Source of the DNA: Miscanthus floridulus
Taxonomy: Eukaryota; Streptophyta; Magnoliopsida; Poales; Poaceae
Reading direction: 5' to 3'
Assembly (NCBI RefSeq): GCF_019320115.1
Contig: NC_089584.1
Location: forward strand, 101,480,320-101,544,319
DNA: 64,000 nt
Under the pieces are notes generated by a model. That model was not told where the DNA came from, searched no databases, and saw nothing but the letters and a program-made list of their open reading frames with translations. Shown here one piece after another: positions 1 to 11,937 of the stretch (position 1 is its first letter; each line of letters opens with the position of its first letter). A program made the translations under genes and the position numbers.

Positions 1-1160
1 TTACCGGTGGAGTCACATGTAGGCCATAGTGTGCCATGGCCCCCCTTGTTAATTGAAATTTCTTAAGGATGGTAAAGGGTATACTTAGCAAATAATGAAG
101 ATTTACATATTAGAGAAAAGTTTAATATTATTAGGCCCCCTCTTGAATTCCATTCACACTCCGCCAGGTTCTAGTAGCCAACTAGTACTGTATGAATGGG
201 TCAATAGGTGGGTTGTAAACATTCATACAGTCAGAAGTGGGATATTATTATTAACCATGCTCTCAGCCAACGTATAGATCACGGCAAGGTCTCTGTCGCT
301 TGGTATTGGCAACACCCATATCTACTATTGAGCGTGCACCCAAATTTTCTAACCGTCGAATCTCACTTTTCTGAGAAGTTAAACTTTTCTAAATTTAACC
401 AAATATATACAACAGTATACTAATAATTATAATACATAATAAATATCATTACATTAGTAGTAGAGAATGTATTTTCATAATAAGCATATTAGAAGATACA
501 AGTATTGATAGCATTTTTATAAATCTAATTAAAATTAAAAATAACTCATTGAAAAAAAAGAAATTTTCCGTATCTTGGAGCCAGGCCAAGCCAAGGGGCG
601 TCTGCGTCTCCTGCACGGCTGCACCTCGCTGAGTCGCTGCCCAAGCCTAGCTGCTAATCTAGCCAACCAATCAAGGCTCGATTACATTCGAAGGACCTGG
701 CATGCTGCATGCATGTAACCAATCAAGGGAATTTTGTTATGTCAACGGTTGGAAACTTTGGTGCCTTCTGTGCACATTGCAAGAGAATCACGTTTCTGCC
801 AACCGAGGCGCGGCGTCTGAGCCACTCGACTCGACTCGACCGAGTGCCTGCAAGATTTTTTTTTCCCCTTGAAGATCACGGAACTCAATGAGTGCTCCAG
901 ATGCAACTCATATTCTTCTCCACTACACATGCACCCCGGCGCCGCCGCGTGAGCTCAACGCGTCCGTCCGTCCCAAGGGCGGAGTTTGGCTAAGATCAAG
1001 CTAGCCCATAGTCCTTATGAAATTTGTACTATCTAGTAATTCTGGTACTGCTCTTATTATCTTATAGGTGTTTATAATAATGATCTAATTAGTCATGCTC
1101 CGTCACTGGTCCGTCCATCCGTTCCTCGCCAATCTCTCGCTGCGGTGCACGGATCGGCAG
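1..1160. other. Intergenic DNA, no gene recognised
   Basis: AT-rich sequence with only short, unconvincing open frames. I see no coding similarity, LTR termini or paired inverted repeats. A GC-richer patch lies around 590-1000. It may be old transposon or promoter debris, but nothing identifies it. Confidence 0.5.
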
Positions 1161-1241
1161 CCCGTACCAGGGATGAAAATGGTTAAAACCAATGGAATTA
1201 GGTTTAAATTGTTTTCGTTTTTATATTTTTTTCCCATATAA

Positions 1242-1691
1242 GAGCAACTCCAGCAGGTCACTGTTTAAGCCACCATAGTTAATCCCTTAAATTTAAGTGG
1301 ACATCCAAATTCTCTCTTTGCCCTCATTCCTGGGGCTCTAGCTAAGCCCCGACGCGACGGTTTCAGTCTGGTTGCGCACACGACTTCTCCCCGTGACTCC
1401 TTCTTCTACCACGACTCCCCACTGCAATCGTGACTCCCCCAGTGCACGCCCCCCCCCCTCAGTGGCTGCAACTGTGACTCCCCCGCGACCACGACCGCCC
1501 CTCCCTAATTCTCAGTGTTTTGGACGAGAAAGTCCATGGCAAGTGGGTCCTAGATATCATTCTCCATTGGAACAAGTTTGAGGGCTCCATTTTAAGGGCT
1601 ATTGCTGGAGTATAACGAGACCCTCAAAAGTGAGGGGGTTCTCAGATAAAAGGTAGGAGCCATATTTTGAGGGTCATTGCTGGAGTTGCTC
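1242..1691. mobile_element. Tourist/Harbinger-type MITE (450 bp)
   Basis: The ends form a 14-bp inverted repeat: GAGCAACTCCAGCA on the left and its complement on the right. The element is flanked by the 3-bp direct repeat TAA (1239-1241 and 1692-1694). A TAA/TTA duplication is the established signature of PIF/Harbinger elements and their Tourist MITEs. No transposase is encoded, so it is non-autonomous. The sequence just outside (1161 onward, CAGGGATGAAAA) may be the end of another DNA transposon that this MITE entered, but its partner end is not clear. Confidence 0.75.
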
Positions 1692-1816
1692 TAAACTAAC
1701 CGTTAAAAACTATATTTCTGAACATGAATACGACCGAATTTTTTACTATTTGGCCCTTTTTTTAAAGTTTCTCACAAATAAACCCCTGGCGGAAAGAATT
1801 CCGGAAATGGACCCTT

Positions 1817-1907
1817 GGCTCGGCGCCACGGTCACTGGCGTCGAGCTCCTTGGCACGGGGAAATGGCCTGCCAGGGGGCTCGGCACCAGAGTGACTAGCG
1901 CCGAGCC
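1817..1907. repeat. GC-rich inverted repeat near the left side of the MULE block
   Basis: GGCTCGGCGC at 1817-1826 pairs with GCGCCGAGCC at 1898-1907, which could form a hairpin with a loop of about 70 bases. A second GGCTCGGCACC lies between them. It sits upstream of the + strand zinc-finger gene and may belong to its leader or to the element's subterminal region. Confidence 0.45.
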
Positions 1908-2411
1908 CCCTGCATTTAACCCAGCCCACCCTTCTTCCCCGAGCGTTCTTCCTCTTCTTTCTCCTCCCTCTTGGGTTTTTCTCTCCCCACTTCACCCTAC
2001 CTCACGAATCGACATATTGGACCTTGAAAACCTTGATTTGATCCGTAGATCTTCGAGAGCAAGGTATACTCGCTCACCTCCTTGTTTTTTTCGAATCGAT
2101 TCGGTACATATTAGTCGGATTTTTGAACCTAAGAATCGTCATCACTTAGGGTTTCATTGTATCCCTCAATATATGTATTATACAACCGTAGGTTGAATCC
2201 AAGGCGTGAAAAAAGCTAGCAAACCAAGCCGCATGTAGTTATGTTATGGGTTCATTGTTGTGGATGAAATGAGAAACCCTAGGTTTAGGGTATAATGTTA
2301 ACTGCTTTTGGTTCTTAGAACGAAATTGGTTGTATTGTAGTTATGGTTCTCATTGATATTTTTTTTGTGATGTTTTTATTTATGTTTGTTAAATTACATC
2401 TGTTTTGTTAG

Positions 2412-4245
2412 ATGCAAGAAATGTTTCGGGAGGAGTTTTGGCGAAAACAAGGTCGTCCTCGAGAATTATACCCCGATGCATCTAGCAAAGATGCCCCCGT
2501 CCCTCCTGACCTTCCTGTCCCTAACTGTGACTGTGGTTTCCCGGCTCATGTTTTTCAATCGAAACATCCGGACACAGGCGCGCGTTGCTTCTACATATGT
2601 AGTCGGTTTAATGTAAGAAATTATTTGTACTATCCTTTTTCTTTATTTGTTTAAGTATGGTACTAATATTTTGTTGGAATCTCGTTGTGTAGGACCATGA
2701 GAGGTGCTTTTTCTTTTAGTGGATCGATGGTGCAGACAAGTTTGATCCTAGGTACCTCTTTTTCGACGATTGGTTTAGAGGGAGACATCCACGTGAGCAC
2801 TTCAAGCGATGGGTTCCACCCCCCCTAACCCTCCGGCAATGACGGCTAAGGAGAAGCACCTAGCCACAGTTAGACGACTCGAGGAACCTCCTCTGTGTGA
2901 TTGCGGAGATCGAGCTGTGATAAACTCTAAGAATATGTTGGAGTTTGTGTGTCCAAACAAGCATGAAGTCAGTGCAAAGTGCATGTGTTAAAATCTTGAG
3001 CTATATGTGTTCATGTACTAATATCTCATTATTTAGGTGTATTCAATGGCGAAGTGTCGTTTCAAGGAGTGGTTGTATGGTCCTAAGAACCAATGGCCGG
3101 AAGAACCGCATAGGGTTGAGGAAAAGAAGAAAGAACGGGTAATCTACAAAGCACCTCCTGTCATGTGCGAATGTGGTGTAAAATCCAACTATGGCCTAGT
3201 CCCTTCGGAGCTTGGAATAGGCCATTATTGCGGCCATATGATTGAGTATGATGAGGTTCGTTATTTTTCTGGTAAACATGAAATCGTATTTTGTTTGTTT
3301 TGCTAAGACATATATGATATAATATTTCTTTTGAACAGAGCACTAGAAAATGCAGTTGGGAATGTTATGATGGTCAAGCTAAGTTCTTGGATGAACTGAA
3401 GCAGAGGCAACTGATTGCACAGAAGAGGGGATATGGACCTGACTACGTCAACCTATTTGTTAAACATCACAAAGAAAAGATGCATGAGTTTGCTAGACAG
3501 CGCGGTATTTATAACCCGATTGATGTTGGGCTTAACAAATGGGGATTGGAGAGGCGGATGACGTTAGAGGAGGAGAGGGCAAGGAATGAGGTAAAGGAGG
3601 AGACAAGAGTACAGATGCAGGTCTTGAACGAGCATGTTGCTACATTATGTGCCAGTGAGTGCTTGAAAACCTTTTTTCGTTGCCTGATTTTAAATGTAAT
3701 ATAATCGCGTTGCTAACTGATTGCATTTTATACATGAAGGGATTGGTTGCAGCGAGGAACATACTGCAGAGGTGGCTCGTGCAAGGTATGAGGAGAAGAA
3801 GTTAGATGGCCATAGATCACAAGCTGGTCGCACCGTTCAATCACCTATTGTGTTGTGTGATGACGGAGACGAGGATGAGGACGACACTGGCAGACTGAGT
3901 GAGCTCATTGCTCTAGCAGAGGTGGGCATATAGGCGTAGGAGGCTGAGGACGACACTGGCAGACTGAGTGAGCTCATTGCTCTAGCAGAGGCGGGCATTC
4001 AAGCGCAGGAGGCTGACGATGACACTGGCAGACTGAGCGATCTCATCGCTCTAGCAGAGGCGGGCTTATAGGCAGAGGAGGATGACGACGCGTTCTTCAC
4101 TCAGGCCACAAATGAAGCGGAGGCCGCTTACTATAAGCGACAGGCATGTCAGAGCAGCGCAGTTGAGCCTAGCCACAGCAACAGGGTTGTAGTAGAGGAC
4201 TGGTACTCGGATGATGAGTTGCTTACTCAGTACGTTTCAGACTAA
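2412..4245 (+). pseudogene. CxCG (GRF-like) zinc-finger protein gene of the MULE block, broken
   Basis: Exons can be traced at 2412-2612 (donor GTAAGA), 2693 to about 2970, about 3035-3254, about 3339-3649 and about 3740-4245. Three zinc-binding modules appear in order: NCDCGFP in exon 1, LCDCGDR in exon 2 and MCECGVK in exon 3. They are followed by a charged, probably coiled-coil stretch (LEEERARNEVKEET) and an acidic tail with 23-residue repeats. The spacing resembles GRF zinc fingers of plant transposon-linked proteins; a nucleic-acid-binding role is inferred. It is broken: TAG after RCFFF in exon 2, a frameshift in the C-run near 2820, and TAG codons inside the tail repeats. The start at 2412 gives MQEMFREEFW, but an upstream exon is possible. 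Confidence 0.65.
3881..4087 (+). repeat. Three tandem 69-bp coding repeats (23 residues each)
   Basis: GACACTGGCAGACTGAG recurs with exact 69-bp spacing (core GACACTGG at 3883, 3952 and 4021). Each unit encodes DDTGRLSELIALAEAGIQAQ or a close variant in the acidic tail of the zinc-finger gene. The 69-bp period preserves frame, which indicates amplification while the gene was coding. Two units now carry TAG where the middle unit has CAA or CAG. Confidence 0.8.
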
Positions 4246-4625
4246 GGATTTGAAAGTGCATTTGCCCCTATGTCTTTTGTCGGCACGTAGTTGTAGTATT
4301 AATATGTTGTGTAATGTGGCATAGTATCAAACTTTTCATTATGTGGTTGTTTTCATTATCAATGGTCTTAATATTCCGCTTAATGATACGGACGTATTTA
4401 AATTTGAACACGTGCTGCAAAAAACACTTAACGACATACGGCATTATAGAAATCAACACACAAAACACATTAAATGGCATGTGACTACATGTACCGAACC
4501 TAGGTACAGAGTTTTCTTTGACAAAACCTAACATGCCTTAGGTAATTAAACCATGCCTTAGGTAATTTAACCTAACATGCCTTAGGTAATTAAACCTGGG
4601 TACATGTGAAAAAGATAAAGTCATC

Positions 4626-5294
4626 CTAGTAGTGTGGCCACATAGCAAATTGTGTTGCACCTTCTCCATAGTAGCCTCCCGTTGTTGGTGGTAGTGGTGG
4701 TGGGGGTGACAGGGGAGGCCCCTTTTTCTTGTGGTTAGGGCAGGTGTAATCTGGATCATTGCAGAGTGCCTCCTGTGAATCGGCACCATTGTTGTTGTCA
4801 TCCTGTTCGTCGTCCTTGTAACCGCTGCTAACTTCCCTTTCTAGATCAAAGATACGGTCTCGTAGGTAGTAGATGTACTCCGCATGCGGATAAATAGGTC
4901 GAGGATCGACCCACCTACTGAACCCACAGTTTTCTTCGACCAAGGAAGACTACAAAAAGTATGTCGTGTAAATGATATACAAGACAAACATATTGAAGAA
5001 ACAAATAGTAATAGCAATTACCCATGCTCGTGGGCATTTGAAGAAACGACGACCTCCATCTATTCCCTCGGTGAACATCTGCACTAGGCAGTCCTCACCA
5101 TGCATGCATTTTGGCCACTCTTCTTTCCTTTCATCGTATCCTCTCAGTGGTGCCTCTTTGGTAAAATCACTTTTGCTCTCAACTGGGAACCTCTCATAAA
5201 GAGCTTCCTCAAAGAAATCAGGACCAAGAGGACCCTCCCACCCCTAGGTAGTTTTCTTCCCCTTTCCTCTCCCTCTGGACGACCCTCCAGACAT
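4626..5294 (-). pseudogene. GRF-type zinc-finger protein gene, two exons, one premature stop
   Basis: The start ATG is at 5294 (MSGGSSRGRGKGKKTT). Exon 1 runs to 5022 with donor GTAATT, and exon 2 runs from 4949 to the stop at 4626. The finger spans the intron: CMHGEDCLVQ, then GGRRFFKCPRAW, then ENCGFSRWVDP. This is the Cx(n)C...GRxFxxC...CxFxxWxD pattern of zf-GRF domains, which bind nucleic acid. A leucine-rich segment (YYLRDRIFDLEREV) and an acidic, proline-rich tail follow. A TAG interrupts codon 17. It lies just downstream (-) of the PMD gene and converges with the + strand zinc-finger gene, consistent with common transposon cargo. Confidence 0.65.
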
Positions 5295-5900
5295 TGGTAC
5301 TACAACGAAAGCAAATGCTGAGGAGTGTTCTTGTTCCTTATTGTTTGTGTGAATGAGAGGGAGTGGGTGGTTATTTATAGGTTGAGAGGAGGAATGGAGG
5401 CCTGTCAATGTGCCATGTCAGCGATCCGTGTGCCTCTTCACCTCAGCCCTTGGATCAAACAGTCATAAGATGGATGATGGAGATAGAGTTGAGTTGTGCT
5501 TCCTTGCATGTTGTCCGTATATCTGAAAAGTCTATGTTTATTGTCTGAAAAGCATAGATTCGTTGGTAATCCTAGATTCTTCTACACAGCGTATGTACAA
5601 ATATTCCTAGATTATACACGTAATAAATTTATAGTTAATATGTGTACTACATTTGTGCCTTTGTACAAGTGTAGTATGATTAAAGGTTCACGCAAAAAAT
5701 TCGCAAGATACGGTCTTGTATTAGGAGCATCCACAGTTACAAACAGAGACATCAATATATATTCCAAACATTTAATCATCCAACGAGCATAATGCAACCA
5801 CAACGAATATCACAACCAACATAATATGTCATGCAAAGTCCAAATAGTCCACAATGTCCATACAGTCCCGAATAGTTCATAGTAACACCTACCACGTCCA

Positions 5901-8355
5901 TCACTGTCTCCTACTCTTGCCCCTACCCTTGTGACCCAGAGCGCTGGTGCCTGAAGTGTAAGGGTCACGCGGACGGCGTCGTCTAGTGCCTAGAGGTGGT
6001 GTAGGATGAGTCGATGGAGCGTCATGGAGCTAAGAGGGCCCAAGCTCATCGTGTCTCTTGTCCATGTCATCATTGTCGTCGTCCTCCTCGTCCTTGTCCC
6101 CATCCCCTATAGCTGCTTGACTAGAGGAACCCAAGGCTCCTCTTCCTGTGGAAGGATCGTACACGTCATGCGTCGTGTTTGTCCTGCAACCACAACGACC
6201 AGCCGCACGGCGTAGACGACGTGACAGGCCCTGTTGTACAAAACTATGTTAACTAAAAGAATATAACGTATTAATGATTTATTTGAAAGAATATTTTAAA
6301 TCTTACGTCTAGGAAGCCAAGTATGTAGTCGTCATTGACTCTCGACCGAACGCGCTCGATCTCTTCAACTGAGCTTCTTAGTGTATTGCCCTGCAACAAA
6401 GTTTTCAATAATAAGACTTTTGAACAGATAGCATTTAGTTTTGTTTTCTTTTGTACAAGAATGTAACTTATTATAAGGGTTATACGGCTCGAAGGTTGCA
6501 ATAAATACAATAGATAACTCCTAATGTCGGTCCAAGAACGCCTAATGTATTGTTATGTAACTCAACGTAACAAAATAAGGCGATTGACTTACCACTCTGT
6601 CCAAGATCGGTCATGTCTCCACCTGCCTTCCTGCACGAGTGGACTGGTCGTACGTCGTGTCTTCATTGTCGGAGGACTCGATGTCGGCGTAGTCAGTTTC
6701 GGTCCACTGTAGCCTGAGCCTGCACCGTATCGAACGCTGGTACCAAGCTTGGTACCGCCTGAACTCACGGTTCATGTGCGACTCGTTGTTGTCATCCAGG
6801 TTGTCATGCATCTCCTCCCATTCCTCAATGTAGGACTGGTGGTGCCTCTCCCAGTCAAAAATCTTCTTGTTCCTCTGACGATCCAGCCTGCACGTATGTC
6901 ATCGTTACATTAATCCACGTACGTGGCACCATATTATAAGAAATGGACCATCATCATGAGACATTTGAAATATCAAAACACTTACTTGTGTAAGTCAATG
7001 CCAGTCGAGAACAGAGGCATAGGCCAAAGCTGTCTCACTCCAAATTGGCGTGCAACCCTATCTGGCAGGTGGTACTCGACAGCATAGAAGCAGATTAGAG
7101 GGCACCTCATCCTATAGAAGTAGTTGTTGGCCCCACAGACGTTGTTCAGCTGAAAAGGAAGTGCGTCCTCTCCACCATACGACTCCCACTCCACCTGCAA
7201 CATGTCCAAATAAGATGTTAGATGGTATAATAATCCTTTTCAAAGCAGCATAGAAAATAAAATTTACTTACACTAGACGCCGTCAGCGAATCTAGCTCGT
7301 TCGTGTACTCAATGTACGCCCGGTCTATCCTCGTGTGCGGAACCCTGACCTGGTCCCAAAGGTACGCCCACGTTGGCTGGTGACTTGGAGGCTGACCTTG
7401 GAACCACTTACGACGAGCCAGAACCTCTGGACGACCAACTGGAAAATGAGCCCACATCCACAGCTGTAACAGGTACACGCATCCACCAAGTGACGGGTTC
7501 ATCGTAGACCGACGACACCCCTCGCACAGCTGCCGGTATAGAAAACACAAGACTACAAAGCCCCAGCTGTACTGACCCGCCTAGTCCCAGTCACCGAGGC
7601 AGTGGATCCACATCCAGGACGCATTGTCACCCATCGCGTCGGGAAAGAGAACGCAAGCAAAAAGGTGTAGGATCCACGTCCGGCAGTAGTACCCAACCGT
7701 CTCCTCATCTGCCTCCTCGGGGCACTGTGCGAACTCTGTACGTAGCCATGAGATGGGAACTCTAGAAGTGCAAGCCCCTTGCTCGCCAAGCTCACGCCCA
7801 AGGAAGGCCTCCACTCGTGCTCTCCAGCCCTCTAACCTGCACTGTCCGGTGACTGGATTCCCATGAATCCTTAGGCCTAGCATCTTCTGACAGTCCTGAA
7901 GCGAGACTATCATCTCCCCGAAAGGTAGGTGGAAGCTATGAGTCTCCGCCCGCCACCTATATTTAAGACCAAGCAAGATTACTTGTCAAAAAGTCAATCG
8001 CATGAACAAATAGCCATGAATGGAGCCAATGATTCACTTTAATACCTGTCTACCAACGCAGTTATCGCCGCTGAGTTGAACTTGGGCAACCCACGACGAA
8101 CCTGAAAGGAGATGACATCTAGGCTAGCTCTTTGCAGGAAAGGAGTGTACCTATCGTTGTACCGAATGTCCAAGAACCCACTGTGGGTCCTAGAACGAAG
8201 GTGCGGAAGGTCCTGCATCGAATAAAACATAGTCACATGTTACTTCACGAACACATGTACGAATAAAACTTATAGATTATTACCTGCCCCAGCACAACAA
8301 GACATCCTCGGTGGGTCTCCTCGTACGTTGGATCCAGCAGGTGGAATTGCTCCAT
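5901..8355 (-). pseudogene. Plant mobile domain (PMD, MAIN-like) gene; two premature TAG codons
   Basis: Seven exons: 8355-8284, 8212-8046, 7956-7272, 7194-6986, 6887-6593, 6390-6307 and 6230-5901. All have GT-AG borders, and the summed length of 1842 nt is an exact multiple of three (613 residues plus stop). The start MEQFHLLDPTYEETH and the segments TGFxxIRYNDRYTP-like, LVDRWRAETHSFHLPFGEM and WEEMHDN match the plant mobile domain seen in MAIN/MAIL1 and in 'phosphatase 7 long form homolog' annotations. PMD genes are widely carried by MULE and other transposons; their molecular function is poorly known. Two in-frame TAGs break it: after LGDWD in exon 3 and after DELGPS in the last exon. The C-terminus is basic and RG/GK-rich. 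It is probably an inactive transposon passenger. Confidence 0.7.
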
Positions 8356-8515
8356 CCTACAAAAAAGTAAATGAATTAGAATTGCAATGTACAATGAAAC
8401 ATGAACTTATAAATGTATAAGTAATTGACACAAATACAAGCATAAATTGAGACATGCATAATTAAATATATGAATAAGACAAATATAAAATAATACTATA
8501 AACCAATAGTCCTAC

Positions 8516-9142
8516 CTCACTAATCTGCCAACGGCAACTTCGTGAGTTATGGCCAAGTCTACTGCACTTGCCGCACTCGTACTGCTCGGGATCAGTAACA
8601 AATAGAGTTCCTCTCCCACGCCTAGTTCTTCCGGGTATCTGATCCATAACCATCCTATGCCTCGTCCTCGGCTTTGATCCACGCTTGTTCCAACGGTAAG
8701 CTGGATCCGCAATGTACTTCGGCCCATTATATGGAGGCCACTCTCTAGGGTCCCGGAAAGGCACGAAGCGGGGGCTCTATGTGTTCACAAGCGTGTTGAC
8801 ATTGAACTCATGAGGTATCCTCCTCTCGATATTATAGTTACGATGCCTAGCTGCTGCCACCAAATGAGAACATACAAAGTGGTATTGCCTTGGTTTACCA
8901 CAAGTGCACTTGAAATCTTGGAGGACAACCACATGTATCCTCGACTCTCGGACCTCGCCGTCGGACGTTGTACCGCCCCTATGCTCGACCTGATAAGTCC
9001 CTGTGACGTGGTCAAAGCATGCAACCTCATGTGTGCCAGCCCTTTCTCTTACCTTCTCTAGGTGTGCCTTTGATTTAAGAGCCCATATCTCTCCATCACT
9101 CCTCAACTGCGATTTGGATAAGAGCCCATATTGGCCGTTCAA
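8516..9142 (-). pseudogene. MULE transposase C-terminal fragment (SWIM finger, CCHC knuckle)
   Basis: Going down the - strand, the fragment reads MNGQYGLLSKSQ, then a SWIM-type finger (CTCGKPRQYHFVCSHLVAAA, pattern CxC...CxH). An in-frame TAG follows (8777-8779), then a basic stretch and a CCHC zinc knuckle (CGKCSRLGHNSRSC). This order is the standard tail of plant MuDR-like transposases. The upstream DDE catalytic region is missing: coding ends near a MITE that begins at 9153, and nothing recognisable resumes beyond 9300. The exon ends at 8516 with a GT donor, and the PMD gene starts about 160 bp further on. Inactive remnant. Confidence 0.7.
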
Positions 9143-9152
9143 TAATGCATAA

Positions 9153-9293
9153 GGCTTGTTTGGATAAACTTTAGGCCACTTTAGCTCTTAAAGCTCCAAA
9201 CAGATTGTCAATTTAAAGTTTAGTCAACATCACAAAATTTTACTCCTTAATTTTATTCAACTAAATTTTAGACCATAAGATCCAAATATAGCC
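9153..9293. mobile_element. Small MITE abutting the transposase fragment
   Basis: Left end GGCTTGTTTGGAT and right end ATCCAAATATAGCC are imperfect inverted repeats of about 13-14 bp. Flanking triplets are TAA on the left and TTA on the right, so a Tourist-type origin is likely although the duplication is not exact. It lies about 10 bp from the last recognisable transposase codon. Confidence 0.6.
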
Positions 9294-9296
9294 TTA

Positions 9297-11937
9297 GTAA
9301 AAACGGTTATACAACACCATATTTAGAAATGATTTGCCAAGTCTTGAAACATAATTAACCAATTTTCAAACTGGTAACTACATTTTACTACCCATACAAG
9401 TTTACACGCACATGTAAACCGATAGGAGCGTGGGGTAGTATAACATTGTCAGAAATCTTTAGCCCAAAATGACTAGAATCGCTAAAACTTGTCTTCATAT
9501 TTGTTTGTTTCTGTTTCTATTTTCACTGTTCCTAAAAACTCAATAAATTCTTGAAAGCGAGCCTGGTAAACAAGAAACAATAACTTCCGCTTCTGTAACC
9601 TTCCATGCTGAATCTGCAGAGTCCAAGGACGAGAGGTCAGTGTTCAAATCAGATCACAGGTCCTCTTGAGTCGTTCGAGCCGCATTTCGCCTATCCTTCT
9701 GGAACGTCCCAAGATGCCTTGTGCACGTAACCGTACAAGCACAGAGGCACCAACAAAAGGGGAAAGGGAGCCCCGGCCGCACAGTTGTAGTGGGAGTGAC
9801 GCTTTCTGCTCCCACAGTCCCACTTCATGGCGTCAAGAGCACGGCCACCAGTTCTCCGTCAGTCGCCGAGTCACTATCAGCGTATCGCGCTCCACCACAG
9901 ATTTGAGATTCTTGTGTGGCTTTGGCCTACGTCTGCCATGGCCAAAAAAGAAGAAGAAAGAAAGATATGAGGCCACAGCGCCAGCTTAACGTGTGTTTCA
10001 TTGCATGGTAACTTGAGATATGGAGACTTGAGAGGCTGGAGGTCAAACCGACTAACCGAGCGTATCATGGACGCTTGTGCCTCTCAGCTCTCATCCGCAT
10101 CGGCCTCATCACTCATCGTTCATCAACCACGCATGCAACCAGCCTCCTGCTGCAACGACATACGTATCACCACCCCCATCTGAAGATAACATAATCTAAC
10201 CCCGTAGCTGTACTTGTACGTATACGTCACAGAACAGATAAAGCCTAGCTGCATCGGCATCGGCATCGGGTGATGGATGAAGTCGGCGTCGTCCGTGGCC
10301 TCGTGTCCGCGCCCCCGCCGCAGGTTCTCGCGCGGAGTCGCGATACATGACGATGCCTACCAGGCTACCAGCAGCGGCGAGCCTCGCCACTCGAACTCGA
10401 ATAGCTGTTTGTTCCGCTAAAAACACAAGTTGAAAAATAAGAACACAAGTTGAAAAGTATCGTTGACTAATTTATTGTGAGAGCACATCGTTGAAAAAGT
10501 ACGGCTCATAAGACAAGTCAACCGGACAGTCTAAAACAGATACTACGCGACACGGCGACACAGTGACGCGATCCGAGTCTGCCATTGGTGTGCGCGCGCG
10601 TCAAACGCGACGCTTCTGCAAGACTGCAGTCCCAGCGAATGAACGCCACAAAAATAAAGAGCAGCAGGGTGAGCGTCCGTGCTGAACTGCCGACACCATC
10701 ACACCAACCTCGCGCTCTGATTCGTCGCAAAAAGAAGATGAAATGGCTGCGCGCAGCGCAGAGGAGGCAGCAGATGGATGGATGCAGCGGAAAGTGGTAA
10801 AAACGACGTCAGTCCGCGAGGTGAAAGACGCCAGTGCTTGTCTGCTTGATCCACATGCCGTGTTTTTATCATGTCCCCTCGTCCGATCCGCAACGAACTA
10901 ATCACGGCGCGGAGCGGTTACCCGCACCAGCTTTGGATCCCGCCTTGTACCTGTGGCGGCTTTTGGCTAGTCGCCTGAGAAACTTGTCAAGAAAAAAAAA
11001 AGGCAATCACACCTGCAGAACATGAAATACTGATAGTGCTAGTTAATGATTTCCTTTTGGAAAAACCAATGGAATGCATGAACAGTGAAGTGATGTCAGG
11101 TGCTCAATAATGCAGCGCTCGGGCACCGGACATTCCCAAGCGACCAACATGGGCTGACGCTGATCCGTTCCTGCTCTGCTTTCATGTGCGACCACAATTG
11201 GAGAAGACGGGTGGTGTAGTGGTAGTATTTGAAACGGGTGGCTCGTGGCTGCGTGGACTGCACAGAATCATTTTTTTGGGCATCCAGGACAGCAGAACGT
11301 GGTTTGTCCAATTGTTCCATTTCAAAAGGGGGGAGGAGTGCCACGTTGACAGGTTTGTTCCCCTGTCAGCAGATTTTAGTAGGATCCCATTGTCTTGCTC
11401 TGACCAGGCTGTGTTCCATCGAAAATAATGTGTGTCAAATCGCAGGATTGATCGCAATATTCCTACTCAGGCCATATACAAACAAACCAAAAGAATAAAA
11501 ATACAAAATTTTAAGGTGATATTTCATAGTAATCATGATGACCACACAGTCCATTGTGCTAGTATATAGAAGGAAAACATATGTATGACCATCGTCTGGC
11601 ATCACTCTTGCAACAATTTTCGTTAGCAAGCGTAGTGCTCCAGTATATTTAATCCATTTTTCTCCTCCTTCGGTGGAATTAGACCGTCACATTAGACTTT
11701 AGTCTAGGGGCACACAACGTTAGCCAGATTTTTCCTTTTTAAAAAATTCTCAACACATCTCAGTGCCATCCATAAAGTTGGCAACTGCCCACCAAACTGT
11801 ACGCGAGCTTATTGCGTCCCAGAACAGAAAAAAGGAGTCAAAGTACACCTAATGCCAACAAAGAAAAAAATGTTTTAAACATAAAATAGGAGCAGCCTAC
11901 GGAAGAATCTAGAAACCATAGCATTAAACGCGCGTTA
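9297..11937. other. Non-coding DNA, no gene recognised
   Basis: Mixed-composition sequence with short open frames on both strands, none with recognisable domains. It includes a CATCGG microsatellite-like run near 10252-10268 and purine runs. It may contain distal upstream sequence of the phosphatase gene, but nothing proves that. Confidence 0.5.

Larger units (their letters stand above)
1700..9150. mobile_element. Decayed Mutator-like (MULE) block with zinc-finger and PMD cargo genes
   Basis: Four broken multi-exon genes lie together. On + is a CxCG zinc-finger gene (2412-4245). On - are a GRF-type zinc-finger gene (4626-5294), a plant mobile domain gene (5901-8355) and the C-terminal part of a MULE transposase with a SWIM finger and CCHC knuckle (8516-9142). 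A transposase piece beside PMD and zinc-finger genes suggests one large MULE or a nest of MULE-derived genes. The transposase catalytic part is absent, because recognisable coding stops at a MITE beginning at 9153. I could not identify terminal inverted repeats, so both outer limits are approximate. Confidence 0.6.
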
